This document shows, piece by piece, positions 23,996 to 36,240 of a stretch of 64,000 nt of DNA. The notes under the pieces are model-generated. The model had not been told where the DNA came from. It searched no databases and was given only the letters and a program-made list of their open reading frames with translations. Each line of letters starts with the position of its first letter. Position 1 is the first letter of the stretch. The position numbers were made by a program, and so were the translations under genes. Origin of the DNA: Plectrocnemia conspersa (Eukaryota > Arthropoda > Insecta > Trichoptera > Polycentropodidae); assembly GCA_009617715.1 (NCBI GenBank), contig VTFK01000330.1, positions 62,001-126,000 of the forward strand, written 5' to 3'.

Positions 23996-25600
23996 AGATA
24001 TGAATATGTAAATACTGTATGTTCGTGCGCGAATGCCTAAAATATAAAAGCTTAACCATATCTTGATCAAACTAGTTGATAATATTACTCTTACAATTTA
24101 AGATATTTAAAAAAATATCATAATATGAGAATATTCGACAGATAAAAGTTAATATAAAAAGGTGAATATATGTGTTTTTTATAATAACCGTTTGATATTG
24201 TTTTAACTAATGAATAACTGGGGTGAGCATTGAAACTCGATTCTTTATTTTGAGCATAAATTTTAGTAACCGTTTGATAATACAATTAAAATAGTCCTAA
24301 TATTTATTTTTCACTGTTTTTTAATGGATGTAATACTCATTTTTTTGCAATAATAACAACATATGGTTTTTATTTTTTTATATATTAAAAATATCACTTT
24401 TTGTTTTTGCTAATTTTACTTAAATCGTTACACAGTCTTGTAACGTATATTTAATTAAAATTCAATATTTGTGTAATTATCTTTGAGTGAGGCAAGAGTT
24501 TCAATCAATAAGGACATCAGAGGTTTTTTATATAAAATACATTATGTTTACTTGGGCGAAAAACAATTCTTATAATATATGTATTTATTTCCTTTATTTT
24601 CGTTTCTCTCGGCAACTAGGCAATTGGGAAAGGAAGAATAAAAATAAAATGGAAGTCTCCCACTGGAGGCTTCCTTTAAATAAAAACCATAAAATTACAT
24701 GTTTATTTAAGTTAAATTGTGGTCTAATCTTTATAGTATTATATGTTAGTTGATAGCAATTTTGTTAGTGGTCATAATGCTGCTTATGCTAAATAAATCT
24801 ATTTAACATATTTATACGCTTAAAAGATTCCGGAAAATAAGTATTATTCTTCATTAATTAAATTTCATTAGCTCTGTTTCGCCATTTAGAAAGCCGAGCT
24901 AGGACTTTTGAGAAATGATCTTGCAGTCTCTTCGATGACATTTCTGTAGTGTCATTGACAAATGTAGCATAAAATGTTTTCATAAAAACAGCATTTCACG
25001 AAATATGTCAAACTTTTATTGTACTTTTTTTAAGCAACCTCTATAGCTTTAAATATTTTATTTTAACCTTTAAATTATAACATAATAAAAAAATATATAG
25101 TCAGGTATCGTACATGTTGTATTTTATTAGCGAAAACTAACCTAACGAGCAATAAATCTTGCAATTACAAGTGAGCTGACCTAAATTTTTTTCAGTTAAT
25201 TTATCCGATTTTAAATGATTACATCCTCGGTTGCTTTAAATTTTAATATATAATATAGTAGATATAGATGTTACGAAATTTATATTTGATGCTCTTTTTG
25301 CTAAATTGTGTGGCTATAATATTGATTTTTGTCTTTTAATATTATACAAATGACTTGTATCACTAATTTACTATACGTATTAAAATCAATAATATAGTTA
25401 ACGTGTTGTACCATCATTGATAATAATAAAAATATGTATATATGTACATATAATATTATATATAAACTTAAAATATGGGCTCAATATTTTTACTCATAGC
25501 AAAGCTTAAGGGATTTATACAATGTGACACATGAGCTTAAACATGTTATAATAAAATGCAATATATAATCATAAATCAACTAAATTTATTACGTGCATAT
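23996..25600. other. AT-rich gene-free DNA
   Basis: The plus-strand frame at 24487-24753 shows no recognisable motif. No partnered repeats found. Confidence 0.45.
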
Positions 25601-25890
25601 TATAATTAATAGTGTGCGTTGGCGAACCGATTAACCCAAACATATATTTTCGGAACGGTAAAACAATAATTAAAACATTAAAGGGCCGGGTTCAAAGAGC
25701 GCTACGCTTTTTGGTTCGCTTCCCATTTGAAACGACATCGTTATATTGTAAACTCCGACATAAAAAGCTGGTAACTACACATAGTGGATTTGGCACAGGA
25801 AGTTCACTTTTTAACCCTTAGTACCGACCACTATCCGTTCCGAGATTTAAAAGTTATAATTAGTTTCAGCGAATAGAAAGCGGTAATCGT
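25601..25890. other. Less AT-rich island
   Basis: Balanced island containing a 69-codon plus-strand frame (25612-25821) without recognisable motif or splice context. Confidence 0.3.
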
Positions 25891-26599
25891 TCGTTTTATT
25901 AATTAGACTTTACAATGAAACTTTTTACGATCTAGCTTTAGCTCGTTAAAGCATGTAGTTCACGTTTGTACTATTAGACATTATGTGATTTTTTTTATTA
26001 TTTTAAAGCATGAAAGCTTGTTATTTTTTTACAAAGTGTTATGTGTGCCTTTTAAATAATATTTTTTTAATAAGGTCTTATACAATATTATTTATCGACT
26101 TTTTTTATCAAATCCATTGGAATTATTTTTATTTTTTGTTTTGCGTCAACAATGTTTCTCAATACTATTAACTAAAATTAGGGGAAAATACAGCATTTAA
26201 ATGTCGCATAGTGCACATTTTTAGATTCTAACTGAATCGAAGTTTTTCCAATAATGTGAAATTATAACAAGTGCACTTTGCAAAAATCTAATATTTTCTA
26301 AAATATTAGGTAGGAAATAATAGCAGAATGTACATATTTTTAAGGCTTCTGTAATCATTTCGTTACTGGTTTGCACAAAATTCTTGATTTAAAATCTAGT
26401 TAACCAATTAACGTTTATGACATTGGTTGTTCTTTTTATAAAGCCACAAATATTATAAAGACTAAAAAACGTCTCTATCTAATAACAAAACTATCTTAAT
26501 CATGAAGTTTTTATTTAGGGTAAAAAATATGCTGTAGTTTGCATAATCATATTAATTATCATCAATAAATCTTACACAGATTAATTAACTTCCAGTTCG
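25891..26599. other. AT-rich gene-free DNA
   Basis: Contains a perfect 10-bp-arm palindrome CTAATATTTT-CT-AAAATATTAG at 26288-26309, likely a by-product of AT-rich sequence. Nothing else recognised. Confidence 0.5.
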
Positions 26600-26960
26600 A
26601 TGAAAGCAATATGTAAAACGGTTTACAAAATCGTTCAAACTGTTGCTTGCCACCTCATACTACTACTAACCACCGCCCCCTTACTTCCGTGCCATCTGTT
26701 CTAGAAGACCCCATTCCATAAAACTTTGGTTCGGAAAGCTTTCTGCTTGTTGTGATTGCCCGGCGCCGAGAGTAATGGTCGGCTCTGGCAAAATGGCGTT
26801 TTGTCATAAAGTGTCATTTGTACCGCGACGCCAAAGAGAAAACTGCTGCGGACATTTATGGTCAATTTTCTCCTACCACACTCTGATATATGCTCTACTT
26901 ATAAAGGCATCCCTTGTGATAAATTAAAGCACATTTCACCTAGCGTTATTTATTGTGCAG
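26600..26960. other. GC-richer island with Pho/YY1-type core
   Basis: Balanced to GC-rich from about 26640 to 26890. AAAATGGC at 26790-26797 reads GCCATTTT on the minus strand and fits the Drosophila Pho consensus GCCATHWY. TTTATGG lies about 70 bp downstream. It is compatible with a regulatory element, possibly Polycomb-related. The assignment is motif-based only. Confidence 0.35.
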
Positions 26961-27059
26961 ACGCGCATATTGGGCTTATATTTCATATCAGTATTTTTTT
27001 ATTATGACGGAATTTAAAAAATTGGCAATTCTAGCCCCTGGACCCAAATTTAAATTACC

Positions 27060-27180
27060 GTTGTATATAACCAGTTGAATAAGTTGGTGACTAATACCTA
27101 AAAGACCGGGGTTCAAACCCAAAATTAACACTAATGTTTTTAAATTCATAGCGTGCTTGATAGTTATTAATTAGTGATTA
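27060..27180 (+). mobile_element. tRNA-derived SINE-like copy
   Basis: ATAAGTTGGTGACTAATACC followed by AAAAGACC and the B-box-like GGTTCAAACCC (27111-27121) gives a tRNA-like order: a D-arm-like AGTTGGT, an anticodon-arm region, then a T-arm-like sequence. The same arrangement recurs at about 49.89 kb. No true tRNA cloverleaf can be drawn, so a decayed SINE head is the best reading. Its right end runs close to the repeat starting at 27242. Confidence 0.45.
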
Positions 27181-27241
27181 TTATTTTTCCAATTGTTTTA
27201 AAATAGTATCTACTTTAGGTTTTCTGCAATGGAACACTAAG

Positions 27242-27433
27242 TCCTAAAATATTCATTACTTGATTTTCTCCAAGTATTTTTGCGCTCTTACGTTCTGACG
27301 TACTCTTTTTTGTTAAGCGCTCATTTGACTGTCTGCGCATTTGACATACGCTATTTTGTTACAGCGCTACTATGGTAAGCGCTCTTATAACGCTCATATG
27401 ACGGCGCTCATTTAACTCACGCACTTTGACCGG
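27242..27433 (+). repeat. Dispersed repeat, copy 2 (partner 21437-21610)
   Basis: Shares both borders with copy 1 (TCCTAAAATATTCATTACTT at left, TTTGACCGG at right) and the same order of GCGCT/TGACG units. It is about 18 bp longer because of unit-level indels. The leading block, through CTCCAAGTATTTTTGCGCTC, is nearly identical between copies, whereas the unit array is more diverged. Confidence 0.7.
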
Positions 27434-28680
27434 TTTCCCTACATTTTGTATGCTTCATACGGGAAACATAAACATACTCTTCAAGATATAAGTCATAAAT
27501 TTGGGTGCAGGACATTTTTCAATATGCAGTTGAAAACTTATAAAAGTATAAGAAAGATAGTACTTACTAAATAATAATTCTTGAAATTACATATCTAATT
27601 TTAAATATATACATTACATCTGTAAGTTTGCTTATGTGATGTAAATTTAACTAAGGATAGAGTTGCTAATATACTGAAAAGCAGTTGCTGTATTTTGAAA
27701 TTTTAAAAACTACTTTTAATGTCATGTAATAAAATAGTTAATAATGCCGTACATGTTTTGTGAATTTATTTACTGTTTTTACTCTCAGATAGGCACAATT
27801 TTTGTTTAATTTCAAATGCCGTCGCTATTTGGAACATTTAGAATACTAACTGATTTTCATCTTAGATATCAATTAATTTAAATGGGCACTTATATCCACT
27901 CGAAATGTTAGATAAGTCATTTTTAAGTTCAAGTTTAAGCTTTCCTTTTTAGTTTATAACTAAACCACTTCAGTGCAGTAAAATACACTGTAACAGTAGC
28001 TAGTTTCCAGAGAATTTAAAACTTAAAATTAGTGTAAATTAATTACTTTTTATTTTTATTATTTTTTTCTGTTAATGACGATTTATAATATTGTCTTTTT
28101 TTAACGTCGCTTATTGATATAAAATTCAGTGATACTTCATGAAATGGAAATGTGGCATTGCACATTGATTTATTAAATGATAACTATGAGGAGCTGGTGC
28201 TGTTCGTATTATTATTTAATTTCAATATTGTAAGATTTTTTTTCTTAATTTTTACTATGTAATATTTATAATTTAATTGTATTATTTTTTAATACTGGGG
28301 GTTACCTCTTTGCTCACGATGGTCATTATTTAATTTTAATAAATAATTAAATTAATATAAATATTATTATTATGAATAATAAAATAAATAAACAGATAAG
28401 TAATTTTCATAGATGCTATGTATTGTAGAAAAAATATCTATAAACTTTAAATAATTATAAAACCTTGCACTTTATACATTAAAAGCTAATTGAGACATGG
28501 TCTGCAGTTGATAATGGAATTTGGAAAAACATATTTGTAAAGTTTATATAAAAATATTATATAATAATAAAAAGTATTTTATTATACTTTTTGGGTACAA
28601 CTTACATAGGATGACTTTGCATAATGCATTTTTACATAAAAATACAATGTAACATTTACTCATTTTTTAAACTTGCACCA
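27434..28680. other. AT-rich gene-free DNA
   Basis: No feature recognised. Confidence 0.5.
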
Positions 28681-29180
28681 ACGGAGAAGAGTTTTAAATT
28701 GAAAAATTGTATCTTTCCATGCGAACGAGCATGTCGAGTCCTAGAAGTCGGTTCGTTTGCTACAAAGTTTCATTCGTAGAAATACCATTTTGAAAAATTG
28801 CTTCTAAAACCCCACGGTATAGTGCTGAATTTTAATTCACACAACCTCTGAAATCTCGGGCACAATATTAAAAATATCAACACTACATTGTGACAAATAG
28901 CAACACTCAAATACCATCAACTTGTAAATCTAATTTATCACCGCCTTTGGATCGTTTCAGCACAAGTCACCAGTTATTAGTCGCTATTAACTCTAACGGC
29001 AACAGTGTTGCAATTCGTTTTACCACAATCAATTCTAAGCTCGACAAGTGTTCGACCACGGATCGATCCTTAACTTGGAGCAGGATGGAAATTGAATAAT
29101 TCTGCCCTCAGGACCCGGTTTCACCCTTGAAAATTATTAATGGGGCGCACAACGTGCCTTGGAGCAATTTGTCTCAGTGT
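28681..29180. other. Less AT-rich island
   Basis: Balanced from about 28700 to 29170. A 69-codon serine/threonine-rich plus-strand frame (28890-29099) lies inside without recognisable motif. Likely conserved noncoding DNA if it is functional at all. Confidence 0.3.
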
Positions 29181-29749
29181 TTTAGTTACAATCGTAAAAT
29201 TTATATTTAAATAGGGGTGAATTCAAAAAATCTGCAATTTCAACCTTAAGTTACCGACACTTAAATCTAATAATTTAAAAAATATATATCGGGATGTTTG
29301 ATTATAATATATATTATATATATTATAAATATATAAAATTACATCTGAAACGTATTTTATTTTTATGATATAAATGATTAAGCATGTTTCAAAATTCTTA
29401 TAATTTCTTTTAAATACGTTTATTTCAATATTTAGTTATTATCTAAATTCAATAAAAAATAAAAATAGTTTGGTTTCGCAAGATATTTTTATAATATTTT
29501 CTGGAATGGAAATTACAGTGTTCTTTAATTGTTGCTATTATAATTTAATATGCATTTTAAATTATTAAAAAAATGTGTGTTATATATTATTTTTCTACCT
29601 TTGCTTATTAGCTTTTAAATGACTTATAATTTAGAAAAAATAATATTACTGATGTTACTCCACACCAGACAGGCATTTGTTAAAATGGGTCCAATTAATT
29701 GTTTATATATTACAATTCACTTTTTCATAGCGCGTTTTTCGATTACATA
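29181..29749. other. AT-rich gene-free DNA
   Basis: Contains a TATA-rich self-complementary run at about 29309-29338. No other feature. Confidence 0.5.
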
Positions 29750-30235
29750 TTGGTCTAAGGGCCGCAATGGCGGCGAAGTTTCAAAATAAAGTATTTAACG
29801 CTTGTTTTTCATTTGACATTATCGCCTTTTTGATTTAGAAGAGATGGTGGCAAAGTCTGTCTTTGTGTTGTGAAAATAATTGCTTCTGTTTTATTCGGTT
29901 GATTTTTATTTTCCACCTTTCAAAATATTTATTTAGTATTTCAAAAGATTTTTGTAATTTTGTCGCGATTGGCTTAGGACCAAAAGCACTAGTTAAAATA
30001 GTTGTATCATCAATGCACATAAATAAACACGTATTTTTGGGATATCGTTCGTATACAAGATAAAGAGAAACGGCCCGATCAAACTTCCGTAAGGAATTCC
30101 TGCTAGAATTTTACGCGGCATTGAGTGTTCAATATTTAGTGAAACAACATAGCTTGTACTTTTTATCCTTAAATAAACTGATGAAGCTATAACTAATCGG
30201 ATTTGTAGATAGCACGCAGCGGTATGTCTGAATTT
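29750..30235 (-). mobile_element. Decayed Jockey-like LINE fragment (reverse transcriptase)
   Basis: On the minus strand, conceptual translation gives in order: a KS(T/F)-type strand region, the RT block AGIPYGSLIGPFLFILY followed by TNDIP, then CIDDTTI at the catalytic site, then KYFERWKIKINRIK, and finally NVK*KTSVKY, equivalent to the KYLG block. The catalytic box, normally YADD, reads C-I-D-D. One base is missing in an A-run between TNDIP and CIDD, and there is an in-frame stop near the right block. It is an old, inactive internal fragment with both ends lost. Confidence 0.8.
29835..30020 (-). pseudogene. RT catalytic-region remnant
   Basis: This is the longest open piece of the LINE fragment (61 codons from an internal Met). 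It covers the catalytic C-I-D-D box at its N-terminus and the adjacent WKIKIN segment typical of the non-LTR RT palm-to-thumb region. The start Met is internal to the domain and is not a real start. The upstream half continues in another frame after a one-base deletion. Confidence 0.75.
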
Positions 30236-30690
30236 TTATTAATTCTTTTATGTTACTTACGAGAAGTTTTAACAAATAAAAATAATGTATAATGTGAGCA
30301 ATCATGACAAATGTTCAGTCTTCTTTCTCTATAATTACGCATGCGTATTTATCCTGAGTAGACATTTCAAAGCAAGTTTATTATCTAGTTCGTTCTTTTA
30401 ACGCGAATAAAATAAAACAACAACTAAATAATGTTATGGTTAGATATTTTGTTTATGTTTTCGAAAGTTTTCGCGCATTTCTACTTTTTAGGTGTTCTCG
30501 TGGGACGATTTCTCTGCAGGTTTTTGTTATAAAGCACCTATGTTTCAATTAGGTATTTATCCTTAAAATTGAATAGGGTCACTAACAGTATTATAGGAAA
30601 ATACAAGTATATATGTATTTAAATCATTTAACTATCAGAAATAACTAAAACATATATAAATGGTTGATATATCAACGGTTTTTACCATTG
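30236..30690. other. AT-rich gene-free DNA
   Basis: May contain further LINE remnants too decayed to read. No feature recognised. Confidence 0.4.
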
Positions 30691-31015
30691 AACTTTTCGA
30701 GCTTTTTAATTAACAATTCTATTTGAGCCTCGATTCTTTCGATCGATTTTTTACATGCCATCTCCTTTGTCGATATTCGCAGGTTTAATATCCGGTCTGC
30801 CCCATTCCATTGCACTTTCTTACTCCAAAAAACACTAAGTAATTCGAGCGGGGCGGACGCATAAATTACGACCGGCCTAATTTTTCACTTCTAAACACGT
30901 GAAAACGCCTAGGGCGGAAAATCGCTTTCTTAACAAACACGACCAGGCTTTTCTTTCATCGACCGAGAAACATTAATCAAACAATTGGCTATACATTCCC
31001 CATTTTTTTATTTTC
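30691..31015. other. Less AT-rich island
   Basis: Balanced sequence with CGAGCGGGGCGGACGC near 30846 and AGGGCGGAAAATCGC near 30911. It is closed in all frames over most of its length, so noncoding. It has the look of an enhancer-like element. Confidence 0.35.
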
Positions 31016-32699
31016 TTTTAGCAGCGTTTCTCAAGCTAAGATCCGCACCCTTGTATAGGTTTTAAAAATAACTGGCGATCGAAATCAAATGTTCAAAATC
31101 TGATATTGAAAATTCAAATATTTGAGAGTTTTCAGATATTGAAATAAAAAATTGGAAATTAAAAATATATTGCGCACATTAAAAATACGTATCTAAATTA
31201 ATGTGAAAATGATTCCTAATATTGAATTTTATCTTTTTCTACAAGTAAGGTTAAATCTTATATTTTTTTATTTAAGCGATTTATAAAATTTGAAAGCCCT
31301 AATTAATCTTGGTACGCCTAAAATCGTATAAAAGCTACAAGGAAAATCTATTTTTTTAACAAAATGTTTTTGATTTGACTGCCGAATTTTTTGAAATTTA
31401 AACCTAATTATTTGCCTTTTAACTTATACTTGAAAAATAAAATTAGTCAAAAAATAATAGATAAATATATATTTGAACATAAATAATGACTTATTTTTAT
31501 ATATGCTCAAAACAACAAATACTTTATTTTGTTGAAGAAATAACGCATTGACCAATCTTAACAAATAAAAAAAGTCATTCATCAGTAGTTAATTAATTAC
31601 TGATAAAAATTATAGTACAGAAACTATAACTATTGTTGAAAATTGAAATGCCTAGCAAAATAAATTTAACAAAAATTAAATAAAACGTGGACTGAAAACC
31701 TTGCGAAACACTGTCTTATTGTATTGATCTGCCATGTCAAAAACTAATATCTTTCATTTATTTAATAGCGACCCAATTTTCATTTATCAAAAAACATCGA
31801 CTATTTTAAATGGAAAATTTGAAGTGGAATCGATAGGAGAATGCTTAAAGCAAAATCAAGTAAGGTTAAAGGTCAAAATGTATGTTTTGCGTTTAATGGA
31901 TAATGCACGTTTGGTATTTCAATTACGCGTTTATTTTAAGGTTTCGCAGGAAGACAAGTAATTGAATTACGGTATAGAATGGTATGAGAAAATGTTACGT
32001 GGTTGATTTATAAATAACAAAATTAAGACGTACATATTGATTGTATATGAACGTTTGAGATGTGCTACTCAAAGCAGATTTGAAGGGTATGTTGGTCTTG
32101 TACATATGTATTTATGTATTTTAAATATACTATAAATACAATTTATTCATATATAACTTTTAATGAAACATAAGATTTATCTAAATTAGTCGATACTTAT
32201 GTTTTTATTACATCACGCAGTCGCATTCTTAATATGATCATATTAAACATACATCTCAATAATATAATTATATTTTATATATTATAAAGCTTTTATTAAT
32301 TATATCTAAATACTGATATTTATCAAAATAATGATTTTTTCACTACTAATAGAACTGTAAAATTAAGTTAAATTCCAGATACTCACAAAAAGATAAACAT
32401 AAAATCATATCACGCGATTTACAAAATTTAGATCTTGATTAGCTACATATAATGTTTTGATAAATTGTATCATACATTTAATACATTTGTATCTCAATAA
32501 ACGTAAATATGTAATATTAAAATTATATTTAATTATTATAAATATAAACTAATCGAAGTACAGTTTCTCTATATAACAAAATCAGCTATAGCTATTTGAC
32601 GACAAAAGACGGGATTTAAAATGCAATCACTTATTTTGGGAAATCGATTTACCGTATATTATTATTTTAAATGCTAAAAAATACATTTTTAATTTTTGG
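31016..32699. other. AT-rich gene-free DNA
   Basis: A 75-codon plus-strand frame (31734-31961) has no recognisable motif. No repeats with partners. Confidence 0.45.
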
Positions 32700-33040
32700 T
32701 TCACGCTGTATGTTGCAAATGTAACTTTTGGAAACTAGGTCCACATTCAGCTTCCAAGCTATTTATCAAGGATTCGCTGTGTTCTGATTTCTGGATTATC
32801 GTCTCGTCGCGAAGCAAAAGCAATCGCCGGTTATAGTTCTCTCGCAATTCGGCCATTGTGCCGTTTCGTTTTAATACTCTGCCTGCTGGCTTCCGGCTAC
32901 AGAATAATCCCGATTCATTTTCAGGAACGATTTTCAGGATTAATTACTCCGCTGGGATGAGCCCATTTATCATTGTACCGAACGTACCGATTTCGACGCC
33001 AAATTACCGCAGAAAATCTTTGACTTCGTGATAAGATTAA
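32700..33040. other. Less AT-rich island with clustered TAATCC-type sites
   Basis: Balanced island, essentially closed in all frames. It carries three TAATCC/GGATTA cores (32793-32798, 32905-32910, 32937-32942) plus an AAGATTAATC near its right end. K50 homeodomain proteins (Otd/Otx, Pitx, Goosecoid, Six-related) prefer TAATCC, so a homeodomain-bound enhancer is a reasonable hypothesis. Confidence 0.4.
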
Positions 33041-33996
33041 TCATAATGTAAATTAACACCTATTTGAATACCAATCATTAAACATAGTTGCATATATATA
33101 AATACACTTTTATATTAATAAATTTATATAAAATAATAAAATAAATATATTAAAAAAAAAAAATTAGTTAATTTTAATTTACGAGCATATTTATGTAACT
33201 ATACAAATTAATGCATAATAAATTAATTTGATTTATTTTTATTTGCTAAAAAGACTATATTATACTTAATAAAACGTCCAAATATAAAAAATAATGCATT
33301 TCACATCAAATATTATATTTAAATCACCGTTTTCCCTAAGATTTACATATTATCGGAAAAGCGAATTTCTTTTAGTATATTTCATAAAATAAATAAATGT
33401 TTGAGTGGCTTTTTGTTGACTTACATAAATATAAAATTATATTTAAATTATTATTTTTTATGTATATTTTATTAACAGTTATCTTTCAAACAATATATAC
33501 TACGTATATTGTTTTTTTAACAATATTTTAATAAAAGTTTCTTATTTAAAGTACTCTCCGTTAATTTTTTTAAAAGTACAATTACGTTTCTTAAATAATA
33601 ATAATATTTGCTTAAATTTATTATCTTATTAGTAACTGGTTTCTATTTGATATATTACCCGGTATTTAAAATATTAGTATTTACTTAGATATCAACTACC
33701 TTATTTTCTTTTTTTAGAAAAGATGCAAAATACAATTAATAAATAATTTAAATATTGTTTTGATAAAAATATTTATTTTTATTTTTTTTTTTCACACATT
33801 TTTGTATGCATATTTCCAGACTTATACAAAAACTTTATTTTTTGTCCAGATTTCACCTAAATTTCTGATTTGTTAAAACTTTTTAAACCAAGCAAAATAC
33901 TTTGTTGGTTCCAACAAATCATCTTTATTATATACGTCCTTAGAAAGACTTTTATTTATCTACTAATTCATCCGACTTAATATAATAAAATAGAAC
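33041..33996. other. AT-rich gene-free DNA
   Basis: Contains a 10-bp-arm hairpin AAACAATATA/TATATTGTTT at 33488-33514. Otherwise nothing. Confidence 0.5.
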
Positions 33997-34052
33997 ATTT
34001 ATTTTAATTACCAGAATATCAGAAATTTGATATTCTGGAAATTAAAATAAAT
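33997..34052. repeat. 25-bp inverted repeat with 6-nt loop
   Basis: Arms 33997-34021 and 34028-34052 are reverse complements with one mismatch, around the loop GAAATT. The central part of each arm includes CCAGAATATCA or its complement. A near-perfect 25-bp hairpin is well beyond expectation even in AT-rich DNA. The stem length is near that of a small-RNA precursor but lacks flanking lower-stem pairing that I can see. Confidence 0.85.
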
Positions 34053-35172
34053 AAGATTCACAAATAAACTTTAAAGTACTACACCTAATATATATTTTTT
34101 AGTAATTTTTAATCTTATGCATTTAAATAACAATTTTTAGTAAATAAAGCAAGGTTGTATGTACATATATAGAGTAGAAAGACAGAAAGTAAGCAAATTT
34201 TGTTAGCATCAAAAACCACAAACTGATATTTCAATACATTTTATACAAATAAACTGTTTTTTTAAAACACATTTACTTAACAAAACTCATATGCTAATAT
34301 ATTTTATAGTGATAACGTGAAATGCCTATACATAATACATAATATATTGATAAATCAGTAATATCGACGACTTACACAAAATACCTAGGTTTAACTTTCG
34401 TAATATTAAAATTAGTGAGCATTTTATTAATATAATTTGAAACGACCATCACAGATTAGGTTTTTTTAAAATTAATTATTCTTCCAAAATACTTGAAAAA
34501 AATTAGTTCGTACATATATAATTTAAAGAATCTCTAATAAAGAGCTTAATTTAACTTTTAAAAATAAATAATAATAATATATATATATAGTTCAACAATA
34601 CACATTTTAACTATTATTTTTTATTAAGACATAGATTATTTAGAGAGATACATGAAATATTGATGTATTTTTATAGGTTTTATTTTAAAATGAATCTGTA
34701 ATTATAACTAAGACATATTTTATGTGACCTCTCCATTTTAACGTTTTATTTTATTTTTAAATGATCGATCTGTTTTTGCAGAGTAAGTTGCCTTTAACTT
34801 AAAATCTGTTTTTTATCAGTTATCCGTTAACGTTGCGAACTTCTGTTTCATCATGATATGCAAACTTTGCTTATCGACAAAGTATTTAGTTACTGGTAAC
34901 AATTCGAAATGAATAATATATCTTGACACAAAAATAATATTTTATTTAGATACCATTGAAAATTTATTTTGTGAGCCTATGAACGAGATTATAAAAATTA
35001 AACTGCACCTATTGCACGCAGTCTTTTTTAACCAAATTATTTTTTCTTACAAGTTTTATCAGTAAAACGATAGACTTTTACTCCCTAATTCGTTACTAAT
35101 CCTTAGTTTGAATGCATTATGTCATTTTGAAAAAAGTTTGCGGTAATATTCAGCTGCAGAACTAATTACTAA
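34053..35172. other. AT-rich gene-free DNA
   Basis: A short (TA)n run lies at about 34578-34590. No feature recognised. Confidence 0.5.
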
Positions 35173-35274
35173 ACGATTCCAGCACTTGCTGAGATTGCTT
35201 CTGTGACTAAGACTTGTGAGCTCTGTCACATCACGCGGATCCTAGCGAAAACTACAGGGCTGCCATTCAAATAA
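35173..35274 (+). repeat. Short coding-like repeat copy (partner about 40130-40240)
   Basis: The core CTGTCACATCACGCG and the bases after it match 40175-40205 with few differences. In the shared frame both read C-H-I-T-R-I-L-A-K, and the differences inside that peptide are all synonymous (CGG/CGA, CTA/TTG, GCG/GCC). The frame here runs from 35173 to a stop at 35272-35274. No family is recognised. It is either a decayed protein-coding element or the shared part of a repeat family related to the copies at 4.69 and 38.0 kb. Confidence 0.4.
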
Positions 35275-35719
35275 AACATATTACAATCCTTGTAACTGTT
35301 TTCCTTTATTTTTACTTTTTAAATATTAATTTGAACTTAGGTTATCTAAATATAACGACACCTTACAAATTAACTTTATTTTGTTTACGTCCTATAAAAA
35401 AATATATGTGTTCTGGGTACTTTTATTTACGCAATAATTACCCCAAATTTAGTATTTTATAAGATTTTTTTTTTATTTTTTTAACATAAATCATCATATT
35501 AACATAATACTTATATTATCTCTCACTGTAAAACGAAGATCTATACTATGAATATTTAATGAACTTCTTTGGAAGACTCGTAAAAAAATATTTCTCAATT
35601 TTTTTCAATGTCAAAAAGGGTTAACAGCGCAAGTCTATAGTCGTTTATATGACCATTGTTACAAGACAGGCCCAAATTCAATTATTATTTTGCAGAATTT
35701 GATCAGTAAACCAGTCCAT
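35275..35719. other. AT-rich gene-free DNA
   Basis: No feature recognised. Confidence 0.5.
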
Positions 35720-36240
35720 TTTACGACTTCCTTCGATCCTCTTTACGCAGCATTTTCCACAAGCACAAGCGTGCGTGTAAAGGTAAAATATTTACGATCA
35801 TTTTTATAAGGTCGTATTCTTAGTCGAGTGCGCCACTTTGTGTTAGGCCTTCGCATGAATGAAAACGAGCCATCAAGTTCACGGGGTCGGTTCGGACCCC
35901 GTCGAAGAATTTTAATATCTTAACGCAACACGGCGCCGGACTTCATCCCCGGGAAATTTATAGGACCATAAACAAAATTTTCAATATACGCCTCGTAGAC
36001 CTAGCCGAGGCCCTTTATTGGCAATCGAGACCCCTGATAAATAATGTGCCGAGGGCCTTCGTCGGTATTCATAATAACCAGTGACATGATCAATTATAAT
36101 TATTATGCAATGTTAATAATTTAGCTTTGACGTTTCACGGACCTTTCTAACGCAGGTTCCGAATGTAAAATAGATTTGGTTGGTAATTAGATTAATTATT
36201 GTGAAATTTTGTATGCCGGCGTGACGGGTTAGAATTGTAC
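35720..36240. other. Large less AT-rich island, probable conserved noncoding element
   Basis: About 500 bp of balanced sequence, closed in all frames. It carries GGGTCGGTTCGGACCCCGTC near 35886 and TAATTATTATGCAATG near 36097. Length, composition and lack of coding make it one of the best regulatory-element candidates here. Confidence 0.45.

Noticed and set aside
27111..27121. GGTTCAAACCC as part of a functional tRNA gene
   Set aside because: No acceptor stem or full cloverleaf can be drawn. Better explained as a SINE head.
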